Positions 46,101 through 58,217 are shown, counted from the stretch's first letter. The stretch: 64,000 bases of DNA from Nectonema munidae (GCA_030549495.1 JAUIRK010000993.1:1471501-1535500); one strand, 5' to 3'. Translations and numbers: made by a program. Notes: generated from the letters alone by a model not told the origin.

Positions 46101-48010
46101 TTCTTGCCTTCTAGAACTCTAAATTTTAAAAATGTTTTTTTGTTAAATGATATTTCTGTACCTAAACACTTACAAACTAAAGGCTGTAAACTTCCTACAT
46201 TCTCAAAAGTTTTATTATGCTACTTAAATCATGTGAATAAGTTATTAATGAAGATTCTTAAAAAACAATCAAATATTCATGCGTTTAGTTCACAAATGAT
46301 TGTTGAATAAAAAAAGTATAATCAAAAAGCAAGCATACCTACAATAGCTGATAACAAAATTTACCAAAAAGTGTTGCATTTTTCATCTGAATATGGTAAA
46401 ATGAAAAAAAAATTCCAAAAGCATCATGTTAACAAAAGAATTGGTGAGTTCAAAGAAAAATTCAAAAACGATGCTTTTTGGCCATGGGATGTTTTGAAAA
46501 AGCTAAAAGATATGAAATTTAGAAGAAAAAAATGATTGAAGATAAAAAAAAAGGCTTCATATAGAAGTTTTAATAAACGAAAAAAGTTTCAAAACAAAGA
46601 AAGTTTACAAGAAGAAAATACAAGAAAATTGGGACTAATATATTTGCACCATATCATATTTTTAAAAATGAAAGAATAGTTTGAACGTTATCTAGAAAAA
46701 ATGTTTCTCCCCACAGCATCTTTGCTATTTTACAATCATTGTTAGAAGTTTGTGAGGGAGATCCAAACTCATGGACTTCATCAAAATTGGCTACTGCATT
46801 AGGATGGAAACGGTTACTTCCATTAAAAAATAAGTTTCACTATGAAGGGAGAATGTCTGTTATCGTTTCAAATAATAACATGGTTGAAACAGTTGGCGTG
46901 CTTTTGATCAATCGTTATGAAAAAAACAAAGAAGAAGGATTATCAAGTTCTTCGGTGAATTTACTCGAAGAATGGGATTGTAAAAACAATGATTTTTTAA
47001 ACAATTATGCTCAACAGCGGACATTTAACTGTCACATGTATTTGTATTCAAAAAAAATTTAGAGAAACCTCTTCTTGACCTTGTCGGCATCACATTGGTG
47101 AAGTAAAAAAAGTGTGGGAGGACTTGCAATTACATCTGGATAGGAGTATGAGTTTTTAATAAATTCAGAAAAGAATTCAAATAGTTATCTTTATTATGTA
47201 ACAGAACCGATTATACTTTCTATAAAGTGGAAAACCATAAAACGAATTTTATTTTTTTTAATGTTAGAAGAAAGTATTCTAAAGAACTACTCATTTTAAG
47301 TCTGATATGGTGAGAAAAGTTTTATTAAAGTTAGATCACCAGGCCCTATTAATAAAGGCAGTGAATGTTTATAATCATTTATTGTTTAAAAATTATTATG
47401 CTAAAAAAAGATATTTCAGAAGATACCTAAAAAAATTTTAACAGTAGAACAAAATAATTGAATTCACAAATTTTTGTGTTCATAAATTTGCCATGGTGGT
47501 TTACTGTAAACATCGCTGGAGATACCGTTGTTAATGATTTAAATCATATCAATATCTATATATTAAGATTTCATATTATTATCTCTTTTCATTGAAAAAG
47601 TCTATCTTTAACAAACACAAAAAATTGTTGAAAGTATAAAATCTTTTAAAAAGGACTACAACTTCAGTAAAAGATTTGGAACAGGATATGGAAAAGCTAT
47701 ATTTCTAGAAAAAGAAAAATTAAAAAATAAAGTAGAATTACATACTTTAGTTGAAAGCTCTTCATGGTCGTTTTTTAAAGATCTAAATTTGGATGATAGT
47801 TTTCTACATTTAGAAGTCAAAAATGGAAAAAAATAAAGCTTTTATCGATAACCAGTAAGTTATCTCAAATATTTGTCTGGTAAATGATGATGCGTAGAGG
47901 GGTAAAATTGGCTTCCGATTTAAATGGGATTTTATTGAAAAAATGTATCGGAATATTTCACAGATGCTTCAAAGATGCTTGCAATTTCCCAATCAAAGAA
48001 AAAGAAAGTA
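46101..48010 (+). pseudogene. Arthropod hAT-like (CRHHI-type) transposase family, broken copy
   Basis: Pieces on the plus strand in changing frames follow the order I recall for a large uncharacterised family of arthropods and hydra: SVPKHLQTKGCKLPTFSKVL; IPTIADNKIYQKVLHF; a helical stretch; LSRKNVSPHSIFAILQSLLE; then in frame 46739-47062 GWKRLLPLKNKFHYEGRM, MVETVGVLLIN and SVNLLEEWDCKN; then PCRHHIGE in another frame (about 47080-47100), and later RSPGPIN- and VNDLNHI-like scraps. The family core (a DTT-SNTG site followed by CRHHI) resembles hAT transposases. The acidic site itself is not readable here. Many breaks are present. The identification rests on memory of the family. Confidence 0.45.
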
Positions 48011-49362
48011 AACCCTCATCAAAAATTGCTTTAAACTAATAAATTCTTTTTGATTTTTCTTAATAAAATTGGAATGCTTTTAAAAGCTTTGTCCATACAT
48101 TTGAGAAAAATTTTAACGCCATCTAAACACGATAAACTTGGTTTGTGCAACACCTAAAATTGGAAACTTTTAATTCATATTTTTAATAAATTCTGCCCCC
48201 TTCCTTGGCCATGATCCTGCTATATATACCTCATAGCTTGGGCGTTTTGAAAAATTTTCGCCACGTACGTCATAAAGATAGGTATCCCAGTGTGCGTTTA
48301 ACACTTAATAGAATCTCCTAAAGATGTCCTGTCACTTCAAAGCAAAATAAACTTCCTAATCTGAGTGCCTACATCACAGATTCTCAAATGGGGTTTAGGG
48401 GTCAAAAAGATTTTCCTAAGAAGGCTATTTCTTTTTTCTAGTCTAGTGTCTATTAAAATGATTATTTGAAAAGTTAATAGTGATTTTGCCATTACTTATA
48501 CACAGCGTGCCTTCCGATTACTTGTTCCATTTATGACAACATACTGTTGTTAAAATCACGGTTTTGAATTTCATTAGCAAGAAAGACAAAGTCTTGGAAC
48601 AGATTGAAATCAGACCACGATATGAGGGAGGCATTATCCTCAACTCCCTCTCGCAAAAACTAACTTGTTGAATCAGAATAGCTCCCTCTAGTATTGTTTT
48701 CTGTCTTCATAGCAACGCCAAGTAAAAGTAAAAAATAGGCATCGATATCTATATATTATTTTATATAATTATAAAATGGGAAACTGTTCAATGAGCAAAG
48801 GCCCCGCAACTTCAACATTTGAAGACAGTCCTGTTACGAAACGTCTCGATTATTTTAAGATTTGTTGATCGCGATTTGACGAAGAATATTCGTACAAATT
48901 GAGATTATTGCAGCTAAACCTAACGAGACATCGAGGATTGTGATAATGAATCTCTTAAAATTGTGAATCCATATTTAGCATCTTTACGGTTAGTTTTCGC
49001 CTACATTAACTTTATTATAGTTATTAAATTCTTCTTTAAGTTTTTTTTCTATTGTACATCCTATTAGTCGATCTGACATTTGTTTTTCTCTTGATATTCA
49101 TGTTTTTTTAACCTCCGGGCACCTAATGAAAAGTAATTCCTCGATATTTGTAAGAGAATCGTATTCTTCTACATTCCAGTGTGAAAACATTTAACAAGTT
49201 TAAAAGAGAAAGTCTTTTTGGAAATAGTTGAACCGCTAGTTTGTTAGGACGAACATCTTTTCAGATACAGTATTGCCTTTCTTCACCAATACTCGAACTA
49301 ATACGAGATTATTCATAAAAGAATTTGAAGGTTTGATCTCTCATATCTTGGGAAATGAGATC
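48011..49362. other. Unassigned spacer
   Basis: About 48580-48760 and 48810-48960 are less AT-rich, with no visible domain and no repeat partner in the window. Confidence 0.4.
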
Positions 49363-49660
49363 TAATGCCAGGGGGAGCTTTCAAACTTCTTTAAAGAAGT
49401 TAAATCATTAGGAGAAAAATTATTTTTAGCAGGTTTAAGTGAAACATAGCTTGTGAATAGTTTAAACTTTTGCATGACATTATTCCTTTTCATTAATCCG
49501 CCATGTTCGTGAATGCGGAAAAAATCAACAGCCACAATTTTTGGGATAAAAATTTTGTTTCCTAATTTAAATTTTACAGAACTTAAAGTGTAAATAGCAT
49601 CATTTAAGAATAAGCCCGTTTGTGTAAAAGCAACATGAATATGTACTGTTAACTGTCGTT
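49363..49660 (-). pseudogene. Unrecognised coding-like fragment
   Basis: One minus-strand frame is open for nearly 100 codons without an initial ATG, and it looks protein-like and not random: FTQTGLFLNDAIYTLSSVKF, KLGNKIFIPKIVAVDFFRIH, then EHGGLMKRNNVM and TSYVSLKPAKNNFSPNDLT. Shorter stretches continue on the same strand toward 49150. I do not recognise the family. It could be a decayed exon or another transposon protein. Confidence 0.35.
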
Positions 49661-49935
49661 GAAGCTACAACTGACATCCTACCAAGTGTATATTCCAACA
49701 TCTGAATTGCCTCTTTTGGGCTGAAATTGAGTCGAGGTAACTACCTTCATCTGAAAATTTCTTGTTCATGTAAGCTCTTTGTGAAAACTAAAAAACACCC
49801 ATCTAGAGAAGATGTCTAAGAGCAGTCGCAAGTCCCATAAGAACGAAGAGTAATCTCGCTTATGCCTTGATATGCGTATAACATGACGAAATCACGTTCT
49901 TCAGTTTTTGTCTTGAAAAAGTGTGTGTTCTTCAA
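49661..49935. other. Spacer, no feature supported
   Basis: No feature was supported here. The minus-strand frame 49816-50037 mostly reads through the SINE. Confidence 0.5.
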
Positions 49936-50084
49936 AGGTAAGGTAAAGGTACCGTGGGTGTTTTCATCAAGAAGGCACAATTGCGCCGCTTGTATCGAAC
50001 TATGAAGAAAGTAGGCTCGCTGCGGGATCGAACCCAAGACCTTGAGTTATCGAAAATCAGTATCTAACCAACCTTACTCACGCC
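49936..50084 (-). mobile_element. tRNA-derived SINE, best-preserved copy
   Basis: In the minus orientation: GGCGTGAGTAAGGTTGGTTA (A-box region), GATAACTCAAGGTCTTG, GGGTTCGATCCCG (B box), CATAGTTCGATACAAGCGG, CGCAATTGTGCC and GATGAAAACACCCACGG, ending with short GGTAAGGTAAA-type repeats in complement. Confidence 0.85.
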
Positions 50085-50187
50085 TAACTCAACTATCACC
50101 CTAATAGGCAAAAAGAAGGAATTGTAGTAAAACCAGACAAATTTTCTTTGAATTGCAAATTTGCATCAATTAAAATTTTTTATTTAG

Positions 50188-50575
50188 CATTAATTTGATA
50201 ATTTTCTGAAAGATCTTTAACTTCAATTTTTTTCAGCCACTATTATAATGTTTGGATTTAATTTCAATCTAAAATAAAAACAAAAAATCTAATGTTAAAT
50301 ATAAAGAAAAAATCTTAAATAAAATAAGGAAAACTCGAAGGTGATAAAAGTTTGCATAACTTTTAAAAAATTTATTCGAGAACTTCAATCCTATATAAAG
50401 AAAACGGAATGCAAATTAGGAGCAGGTGCTTTTCATCACTTGAACAAAATTGAGGCAGGCGGCATGAAGCGCGGAGTAATAACTGTATGTGCTTGCAAGT
50501 GTTTACACAACTTTCAAATGACAAGAAGACCAAACCAAAACCTAAACATAAAAATTAAACGTTTAAAACGTGATT
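50188..50575 (+). promoter_or_regulatory. Conserved block C, right copy
   Basis: Inverted partner of 41172-41515. It has CCTATATAAAGAAAACGG directly followed by the octamer ATGCAAAT (50409-50416), then GGAGCAGGTGCTTTTC. About 60 bp near 50285-50340 are extra compared with the left copy. The open frame 50341-50577 is not kept in the other copy. Confidence 0.6.
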
Positions 50576-52884
50576 AAAAAGCAGTACCGTATAAAATATA
50601 GCAACGCTGCAAACCCAGACAAAAAATGACAATAAATTTGCAGGGTAAACTCAAGCGATTTTATTTTTTTCCTCAACACGCTTCTCTTTTCATTGATTTA
50701 TTTAAGTTTCCAACGAGTTTTTTCGCAATAAATGAATGAATAAATGTTTGCAGTAGAATCCCGTCTACACAACAATATCAAGTTTACCACCACTTTTTTC
50801 GGACATTTAGTATCCTTAAAAGGAGTTCGGCTTAACATTAAAACAACCAAATGCTGCATCAACTGATGCCTTTCATACATACGCGCAATGCACAAGTTTA
50901 AAAATCTATCTTAAGGAAAGAGGAAATGAAATTTTACAAATTCTAATTTTGATATATGACTTTATTAATTGAATGATAATGTACGATGGTCATCAATCAA
51001 TGGTTATACAAAAAAGACCTGTCAATTATTGTTCCGCTAAAAATTCGGAATTAGGACTAAAATTTCATTCTATGACAATCTTTAGAAAAATGCCGTGCTA
51101 TTAAAGCTCGGTGTTGCGGAATCGGGGGAAAAATAGAAGACTCCCAACTCTGACATGATATACTCAAAAGATCGGAATCGAAATCCAAATATTTAAAAAA
51201 ACTTTAAAAACCTTTTTCAAAAGCCTATTTTTGGGCATATTTTATCATTGAATGAACACTCGTGGTTAGAAAATCATTATTACGCTACTGATCCGGCATT
51301 AAGATAAAAAAAAATGGCAGTCTTTGACCACCTATCTTTAAAAAAAGCCTCAATAACTAAGAGTATTATATTGATAAAACGAAATTCCGAATCTTTTTGA
51401 TGTAAAAAAATTACCCTGTTTTGAAAAATCAAAGCGCAATTGGGGTATGAAAATATCTAACTAAAAAAGCTTTTGAAAGGTACGGGCTCTATGCGATCCC
51501 ATGTCTTTTCTAGAGCTAATTGACGGTGAAAAGTAATTAAAACAATTATGAGAGCGACAGTACACGCAAATATCAACACAGCTATCGAGAGGGGAAAAAA
51601 GCTGGCAGACGAAAAGAAATGATCTCCTTGAGAGCACGATATAGCACAGAAGATTGTAACACTCCAGGGAGTGATGATGAAACCACATCTCCCACTTATT
51701 ACTAGCAACAGCTAGATAGGAACTTTTCAGCGCCCTGCAGTTCATCAATAGCGATATTCAATCATATGGTTGTCACTACAACAGCATATGCTTGCTCACA
51801 GATTTACTCTACAGACAGACATCATATAGAAGATTTTCAACAAAAATCAGAGATTTTTAAGCATGGCATAAAAATTGTGAATTTACCTACAATATAAATG
51901 TTTTATTATAAACATTGTGTATTTTTATTGCGTCTGAAACAGAAAAAAGACTTAGCATGAAAAGTCAGAGAGAAAATCGCTTCATACAAAGAGGCGAGCT
52001 AAAAGATTTTTCTCAACCTCTCCTCTCACCAATTGTCAAGCCAATCAAATGAATTGGTTAGGTGAATTACTTATTCTGTACTGAGACATTTTGTTGTTTA
52101 AATTAAATTTTTATTTAATGCACTGAGACAATCTGCCGCGTACATAGGGTAGGAAGGAGGTTTTAAATGGCAGTACGTACGCAGTGCAATGTTTGAATAA
52201 GTCATGCTGCCCACCATTTGTTGCCAAGTGGGAAACAATATTTCACAACCGAGTTATTCCGATTCCTGCTTCTTAAAATAACCCCAACCGAAAGGGGTAT
52301 GGAGGCAATTGAGTCAAAACCATATTTTGAAAAGTTTACTCGTATATCTTTTGCACCTAAAAGAGCTTCAATATTTGTGATTTCTACTGATCAAGTGAAA
52401 CTGCAATAAAAAGGCACCAAAAAGCTCACCGAACGAGTAATATAGTCACAGTTGGATCAAATCCTGATTCAGAGGAGGATAGAGAAGATACCACAGATGA
52501 TATTACACCATCATCTGTTATTCCTCATTTTGGCAGAGAGAAAATGTTAGTATTTCAGAATATGTTCGATGCAATTCAATCTCTCTTCAATGAAGACATT
52601 TAATCATTACATATGAGTATATAACTTCTTTTGTTGTAAAAAGTATTTTAAATGTCGTATACTAACTACTTTTACCTTGATTTGATTTTGTTATATACAA
52701 TTTTATATATAGTAAGTTATGTTTATTTTTTGAATTTCATTTAATAAATTTTGTTTTTTTCTTTTAGTCTCTTTTGAGCACTGTTAATATTTTATATCTA
52801 TTACAAAAAAGATCTTTCCAAGAAAAAGAAGAAAAGCTTTTTATTCCTGAAAAAGTAACACATTTCAAATAGCAGAATAGATTA
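50576..52884. other. Unassigned spacer between blocks C and B, right arm
   Basis: About 51460-51780 is less AT-rich with two overlapping minus-strand frames of no known domain. Frame 52218-52409 (TTELFRFLLLKITP and so on) and the stretch after it to about 52600 look protein-like but are not recognised. No partner was found in the left arm, which is twice as long here. Confidence 0.4.
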
Positions 52885-54420
52885 ATGTAAAGTTGGATTG
52901 AAATATACAAATTTTTTAACAATTTTATACACAGCTATATAGGATAGAGAGCAGTGGATAAATCGTGATACGAATGCTTTGAAAATGGAATCTTCGTCTT
53001 GCATCATGGTGTAAGACTTACATATTATACCCGCTTCCGTTGGGCTGAAGTTGAGATACAAGCATGAAATCTATAATAATAATAATAATGGTACACTATG
53101 ATATCCCACACTATTTAGGTATTAAGATACTGTATTCATTGTCACTGTATCCTTTTATTAAATAAAAGTAAATTTTTTAAATATTTAGCTTCTTATTTCC
53201 ATTTCTGGTCTATTCTTTCAAATCTAAATCTGATTCAAACACATATTTTTCTTAGCATAAACAATGCGTTCTAAATTGTTCTATTTGTAGTACAAAAAAG
53301 TCTTAAGATCCAAAGTCAAAAATTCTTATTAGATCATTTTACGTTGTAAATCACGCTGAGTGAAGCAACTGTTTGCAATAAAACCGTGCAGGGGCATTGC
53401 CGAATGATTCCAAAGCCCTTCCAGATGTTACAAAATGAAATGGTTATTGAACTCCAACCACTTTTTGGAAGGATAACATCGTTAATTGTTCCTGTATACT
53501 GTTCGTCTATTTTTGACAAGTAAAGAGTCCACTCTATTTCCACTTCAAAATTGATAAGCGCTTCTGTAAGGGCTTTATAACTATTGCAAATAAAAAAGGT
53601 AGAGGGAAGTTGTGGACGAGGATCGAGATAATTTATGCAAATTTTCGACCTTCATATTTTCAATAAATAGAGGAATAAAGCCAAGAGAGTTAAAGCATTG
53701 TTCTCCTCTATCTGCTGGCATTATTAGTTGTGTGTTCGTATGCGTTATACATTGCTATACATAACTATAAACATTAGTTTAGCTAAAAAATACAAAAAAG
53801 TATGTCCTTTTTGCATGAGTGGACGTGTGACAAATAGCGCACTGACTCCACTGCTCATTGATTCCATCATTTTTTGTGATCGATATTTGGTATGCCTTTT
53901 CTCTTCCCGCCTACACCAATCATAACAGTGATGTACACGTGTTAGCAGTGCCATGTTCGTTTACAACTTCTCATTCCCTCTCTTCTGACACACTGAGAGC
54001 ATGAAGCCTTTTTTGAGCTCGTTTAAAACTTTGGAAGATTCGTGGCATGGCTGATCATCATTAGCTTCATTGCTAATTTGCGAGTTTACTCACTCGTGAC
54101 ACGAATCAAACAAAGAATATCCACTTTTTCACTTCTCCCTGCATTCGATCGACACAATCTTAACTTGCCTTGTGATGAGAAATGATATTTTCTCAAATAT
54201 AAATTGATTAATAGTTATTATTGAACAATACCAATTTTTTTACTATTTAAATTCGAAAATAGCCGATTCCAATTCTTCTTGATTTAGAAAATTTGCATCC
54301 AACTTTGAAAAAGTGAGCAAATTCAGTATTCATTTAACAGTTGCTAAATTTATCAAAAATAATTTTCCGTGATACATTTTATAGATATTTAAAACCCAAT
54401 TCGATATAAAACATTTTTTA
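52885..54420 (-). promoter_or_regulatory. Conserved block B, right copy
   Basis: Inverted partner of 34105-35650. The few core differences include ATTCCTC for ATTGCTC, a small insertion in the AGAGAGGGAATG region, and TTAACG for TCAACG. The octamer is at 53635-53642. Similarity weakens beyond about 54300 and below about 52920. The ATG frame of 69 codons is identical to that of the left copy. Confidence 0.6.
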
Positions 54421-54554
54421 TAGTTCCGCGAATGATAGAGCAACTCCAATACTTGAAAGAACCATTAATCTTACAAATCGGGATTAATCCTTCCGCAACT
54501 CATTATCAGATCATAAATAAGTTGTCATAGGTACAACGTTCTCAAAATCAGGGT

Positions 54555-54836
54555 TATAGAGTCGGGCAAATATTTTGCGCCTCCGACTCCACCTATTTGT
54601 AATTTTGCGACTGCTCTTTCTGTCCAAATCAAGTCAGCGTGAAAATAATTTTGTGTGTCCTTGTTCCATTTGCTTCTACCTACAAGTGTGAGGAAGGGTT
54701 TTCAACTATTATAAATTTAAAAAAAAATAGAGACAGATTGCGTGTTGTAGATGGGATGAGATTGGATCCAACAAATATTAGGTCATTAATTTTAAAGCTG
54801 GCACCCCAAGTACAACTGCAGATATCGCAATAATTC
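54555..54836 (+). pseudogene. hAT (ZBED5-like) transposase, C-terminal fragment
   Basis: Frame 54639-54833 reads PFASTYKCEEGFSTIINLKK, NRDRLRVVDGMRLD and PTNIRSLI, ending QLQISQ, the typical end of ZBED5/ZMYM6-type hAT transposases. A GAGTCGG...CCTCCGACTCC hairpin lies immediately upstream (54555-54598). Only this end of the element survives. Confidence 0.7.
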
Positions 54837-54929
54837 AGCTAAATACTTCTTTAGACCTTTTAAAAAATTTTAGGTCATATGTTTATTCCTTTTTCCTTCC
54901 CAGAAAAAAATATTAATCACGCTGCTTAA

Positions 54930-56950
54930 AGTAGGGGGCCCGGGCATTTTAGCATCTCGGCAAGGGGTAGCACGTAGTCGAAAGTTGCAAATATTGGTAA
55001 ATGATCGGATATATTACAATCTAATACACCAGCCGTACGAAAAGGTAACAAAAGAGAAATGAAAATCTTATCTAAGGGAGTGGTCTGTGTTTTCACTTAA
55101 ACATGAAGAGTCACAACATGAATTATCACTCCTGATTGTGCCCAGGAATCCAAGGCTGCTATAGAGCTGATTATATTCGCCTTAAGCCCTTCTACTCACT
55201 CGATGATGGCCAAAGCTGAAGGTCAAATGCTCACTGGGTTGCCCATCTATTTTGAACTTAAAAAAGCTTCTCTTCATTTACGAGAAGGCTCATCTCATCC
55301 AGGATTTATGCTCATCCTTTTTCCCACCCTTCTAACGAGTATCTCTGGGTACTAATGATGAGAAGCTGTTCCTCGTTCCGTCTCTTTGTTCCTGGAATAT
55401 CGCGTTCAAGGTCAGGAAGGGAATGCAGTCCCCGTACTATTGTTCTCACTGCCCCCAGTCATCTTGCTGAACTGTATTGGGACTGGAACACAAGGACAAG
55501 TGTTAGTATTTGCAGTGTCATCAAGAATAGACTGTCCTAGCAAGCTGGACACCACTAACATTGAAGGATGTGTAAGCCAAAACTTGATCTGTTATATAGT
55601 TAAAGTGTGATCTATATGACTTTGTGGAAGATGCTAGTATTAAGCCACCCTCTACTGTCCTAGGTAGGATGCTTGTTCCCCTACATGATGCTTTGGTTAG
55701 CTTCCACGTATGAAATACGTAACTATCAGCCCCAAAATCCAATCAGGACCCCCCTAACAGATGAAGTAAGTGCAAAAAAACACTGCAGATTCTACCCTGG
55801 CTGTTCCAGGTACTGCTTATTCTCAAAGTGACTTCGTTTGGCAGCAGTTAGAACGAAATGATAAAGGCTGCTTTAATTCCATACCGCGTTACTCCTCCCT
55901 CTCAGCGAATTTTCTCTGCTCTGCGGTCAGCCTATGATTGGTCCATTGGGGAATACTTAGCCGACGCTGAGTTCTCAGTCACGATATAGCACTCAATAAG
56001 AAACTGGAGCACGCTCCGTACTGTTTGCACTGTTTGACGAGCGAAGCTTGTTTTTGATGCATTCGAGACCACCACTATACGTTTTGAATCTGCCATAATA
56101 GAACCAATGGCGCCTTATCTGGTATCCTTGACTATTGCTTGGACTACTGATCTTACGAATTTACCAAACATAGTAGCCAAAATTAACGTTGATTTTTGCC
56201 GGCCTACAATCAACTATCCCAGAGGATCAGATGATTCGTTCCTTCCCTCGCACAGTATACATTGGCTTGCTATATTATAGACAGCATCCGCAAAACCCAG
56301 GCCAAACTAAAGAGTTTGCCCGATACTACATCACAGGAATAGGCAACCACATATCCAACCTCTCAGATAGAGACATCTGCAAACATATTGCCGACCTCCT
56401 CCTTAGACCCGCAGTGGAGACAGTAGGCATGCTCATCAGAAATATGCCGCCTGAGAAAGTAGAAGTGATGGCTCTGCTGATCGATGAGAAATTTAAGATC
56501 CAGCTCTTTTATCACCTCCTAAGTCAGAAGTCGAAGGGCCCCTGGTTCCTCCATCAAAGAGAGCTCCAAGAGGCACAAGAACTATCCAGACTCATAATTC
56601 AGGCGAAAAAGACCATGATGGTGGTGCTGATGATGCAGGAGTCCCCTTTGATGAGAACAGCTAGATCTATAACTGACGTGGCTGACTCAGAAAGGGTAAA
56701 AGGGGTATTCGAGCTTGGGTTAATGAATGCGAAAAATCAATAGAAGATGCGTGGTCAGCAGACAAAACTTTGGATCGCGCATGCATCAGAGCTATACATG
56801 AGAACATAAGGAAGGATGTACTGTCAGTGATGGAGAAAATTTTGGTAGCTATGCGGTCTTATAAGCTATCAGAGCTAAGATCTTCAGTTGCTTGATTTTA
56901 TCTCCTTCAACACAGGGGAAAGCAAGTGATAGCACTGTCCTGTTCCATAC
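54930..56950 (+). other. GC-richer island with open frames, unidentified
   Basis: Base composition is clearly less AT-rich than on either side, with a fairly sharp change near 54930 and 56950. The best frame is 56189-56743, up to 184 codons with a non-ATG start, reading RSFPRTVYIGLLYYRQHP, EFARYYITGIGNHISNLSD and EVMALLIDEKFKIQLFYHLL. Frames upstream (about 55850-56190) also read like protein in places (YDWSIGEYLADAEFS, TTDLTNLPNIVAKIN). No transposon hallmark, intron pattern or repeat was seen. It could be an old integrated foreign sequence, possibly of an RNA virus, or a decayed host gene. It is broken in several places. I cannot name it. Confidence 0.4.
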
Positions 56951-58086
56951 CCCTCCCATAGCCTTGAAATTTTTTGAAAAAATCAATACTCGAAAACTCT
57001 ATTGATAAGAGAGTGAGGTTACCACGTATTGTACATAGAATCTCGCAAATGTTAATATAAACAAATCACTAGATTCGAATGCAGATAACAAGAAGTTCAA
57101 CACTAATATGGCACACATCAACACAGATCGTAAACTATACGGTTATTGGAATTAAAATTTACTAAGTGTTTAATCAAAAAGTAAAAAAGTTGTTCTAATT
57201 CTGAGCAATCTTGGCAATTCTGCTTCTGTGAATAAAGAAGTAAAAAAAGACCAGAAATTAAAACTTATTAATTATACTAAATATTGCGTAAATATTAGTC
57301 AACTGTGTCGTACGCACTTATCCAAAGCAAAAACGAAGAGATAGCCTCTAGATTTATATTTTTAATAATTTAGATCTTGCTCTGATAAACTCCTAGATTT
57401 TATATAAACGTGTAAACAATTATGAAATATCTAGATGAACATATATTTTGAAGTTAGTTGAAGAATTTTATGGTAATTCTGAGGATTCTTCTTTGAAAGC
57501 AAAAAAACGTGGAAGAACGAATAGGCGTAAATAGGAAAACTCTGATGAATGTCTGAAAAAAGTTATATGTAAAACTTGTTTGAACTAAACATGAGATGAA
57601 TGTAAAAGACCAAGTTGTGGAAAGTGCTAGAGGTTAAAACAATTACTTTTTGCAAAAATTGTAAACTTTGAAATCTGGAATTTTAATTTTTTTATTTCCA
57701 ATGGCTTATTATAGGTATATAAAAAATTTTTTAAATAAACTTTTGGTTGAAAAACACGGTATGGCCATCTATTTTAATATGTATTCCCTTTTTCCATACT
57801 GCGGTCAAATTGACCGCAATGTCATTTTGGTAAAATTATTTTTCTGTCGCTTTAGTGTTAATGAGTTCTTTGACAGTAATGGAAAAATGCCACTTACTCT
57901 CATTGTTTGCATTCATTTAGCTGTCTGCAATAGACGAGTTTTACTGAATATGAAAGTATGCATTTTAAAAGCTCCATATATTCTCATCAATTCTGCACTG
58001 CACGCACATATAAATAGTGCGCCTCAAAGAGTATATGAAAAATTAAATACAAAGACACATTTATTCACTAACATACTAAAGGAGGC
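56951..58086. other. Spacer with possible transposase scraps
   Basis: Near 57490-57640 the words KKRGRTNRR and CKTCLN, then CKRPSCGKC, could be a decayed cysteine-rich transposase tail. The 144-codon frame at 57668-58102 starts with TTG, shows no domain and overlaps the SINE, so I do not call it a gene. Confidence 0.35.
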
Positions 58087-58217
58087 TAAGTGCGGTTGTT
58101 AGATACTAGGCTTTGATAATACAAGGTTGGGTTCGATCCCGTATCAATTCTCCTTTTCTCGTAGTTCGATACAAGTAACGCAGCCTTCTAAATAAAAACA
58201 TCCCATGGCACCTTTAC
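58087..58217 (+). mobile_element. tRNA-derived SINE
   Basis: GGTTGTTAGATACTAGGC (A-box region), GGGTTCGATCCCG (B box), GTAGTTCGATACAAG and CCATGGCACCTTTAC are in family order. The 3' half is shortened. Its orientation does not mirror the copies at 32.9-34.0 kb, so it is an independent insertion. Confidence 0.75.

Noticed and set aside
49936-50084. tRNA gene
   Set aside because: A- and B-box-like words are present, but the sequence does not fold as a full cloverleaf and recurs six times with a common non-tRNA 3' part, so it is a SINE.
43171-50084. SINEs at 43.2 (plus) and 49.9 kb (minus) as a fourth mirrored pair
   Set aside because: Their orientation fits, but they belong to a family with several other copies nearby and lie at different distances from block C, so independent insertion is simpler.
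57668-58102. 144-codon open frame as a gene
   Set aside because: It starts with TTG, has no recognisable domain and runs into a SINE.
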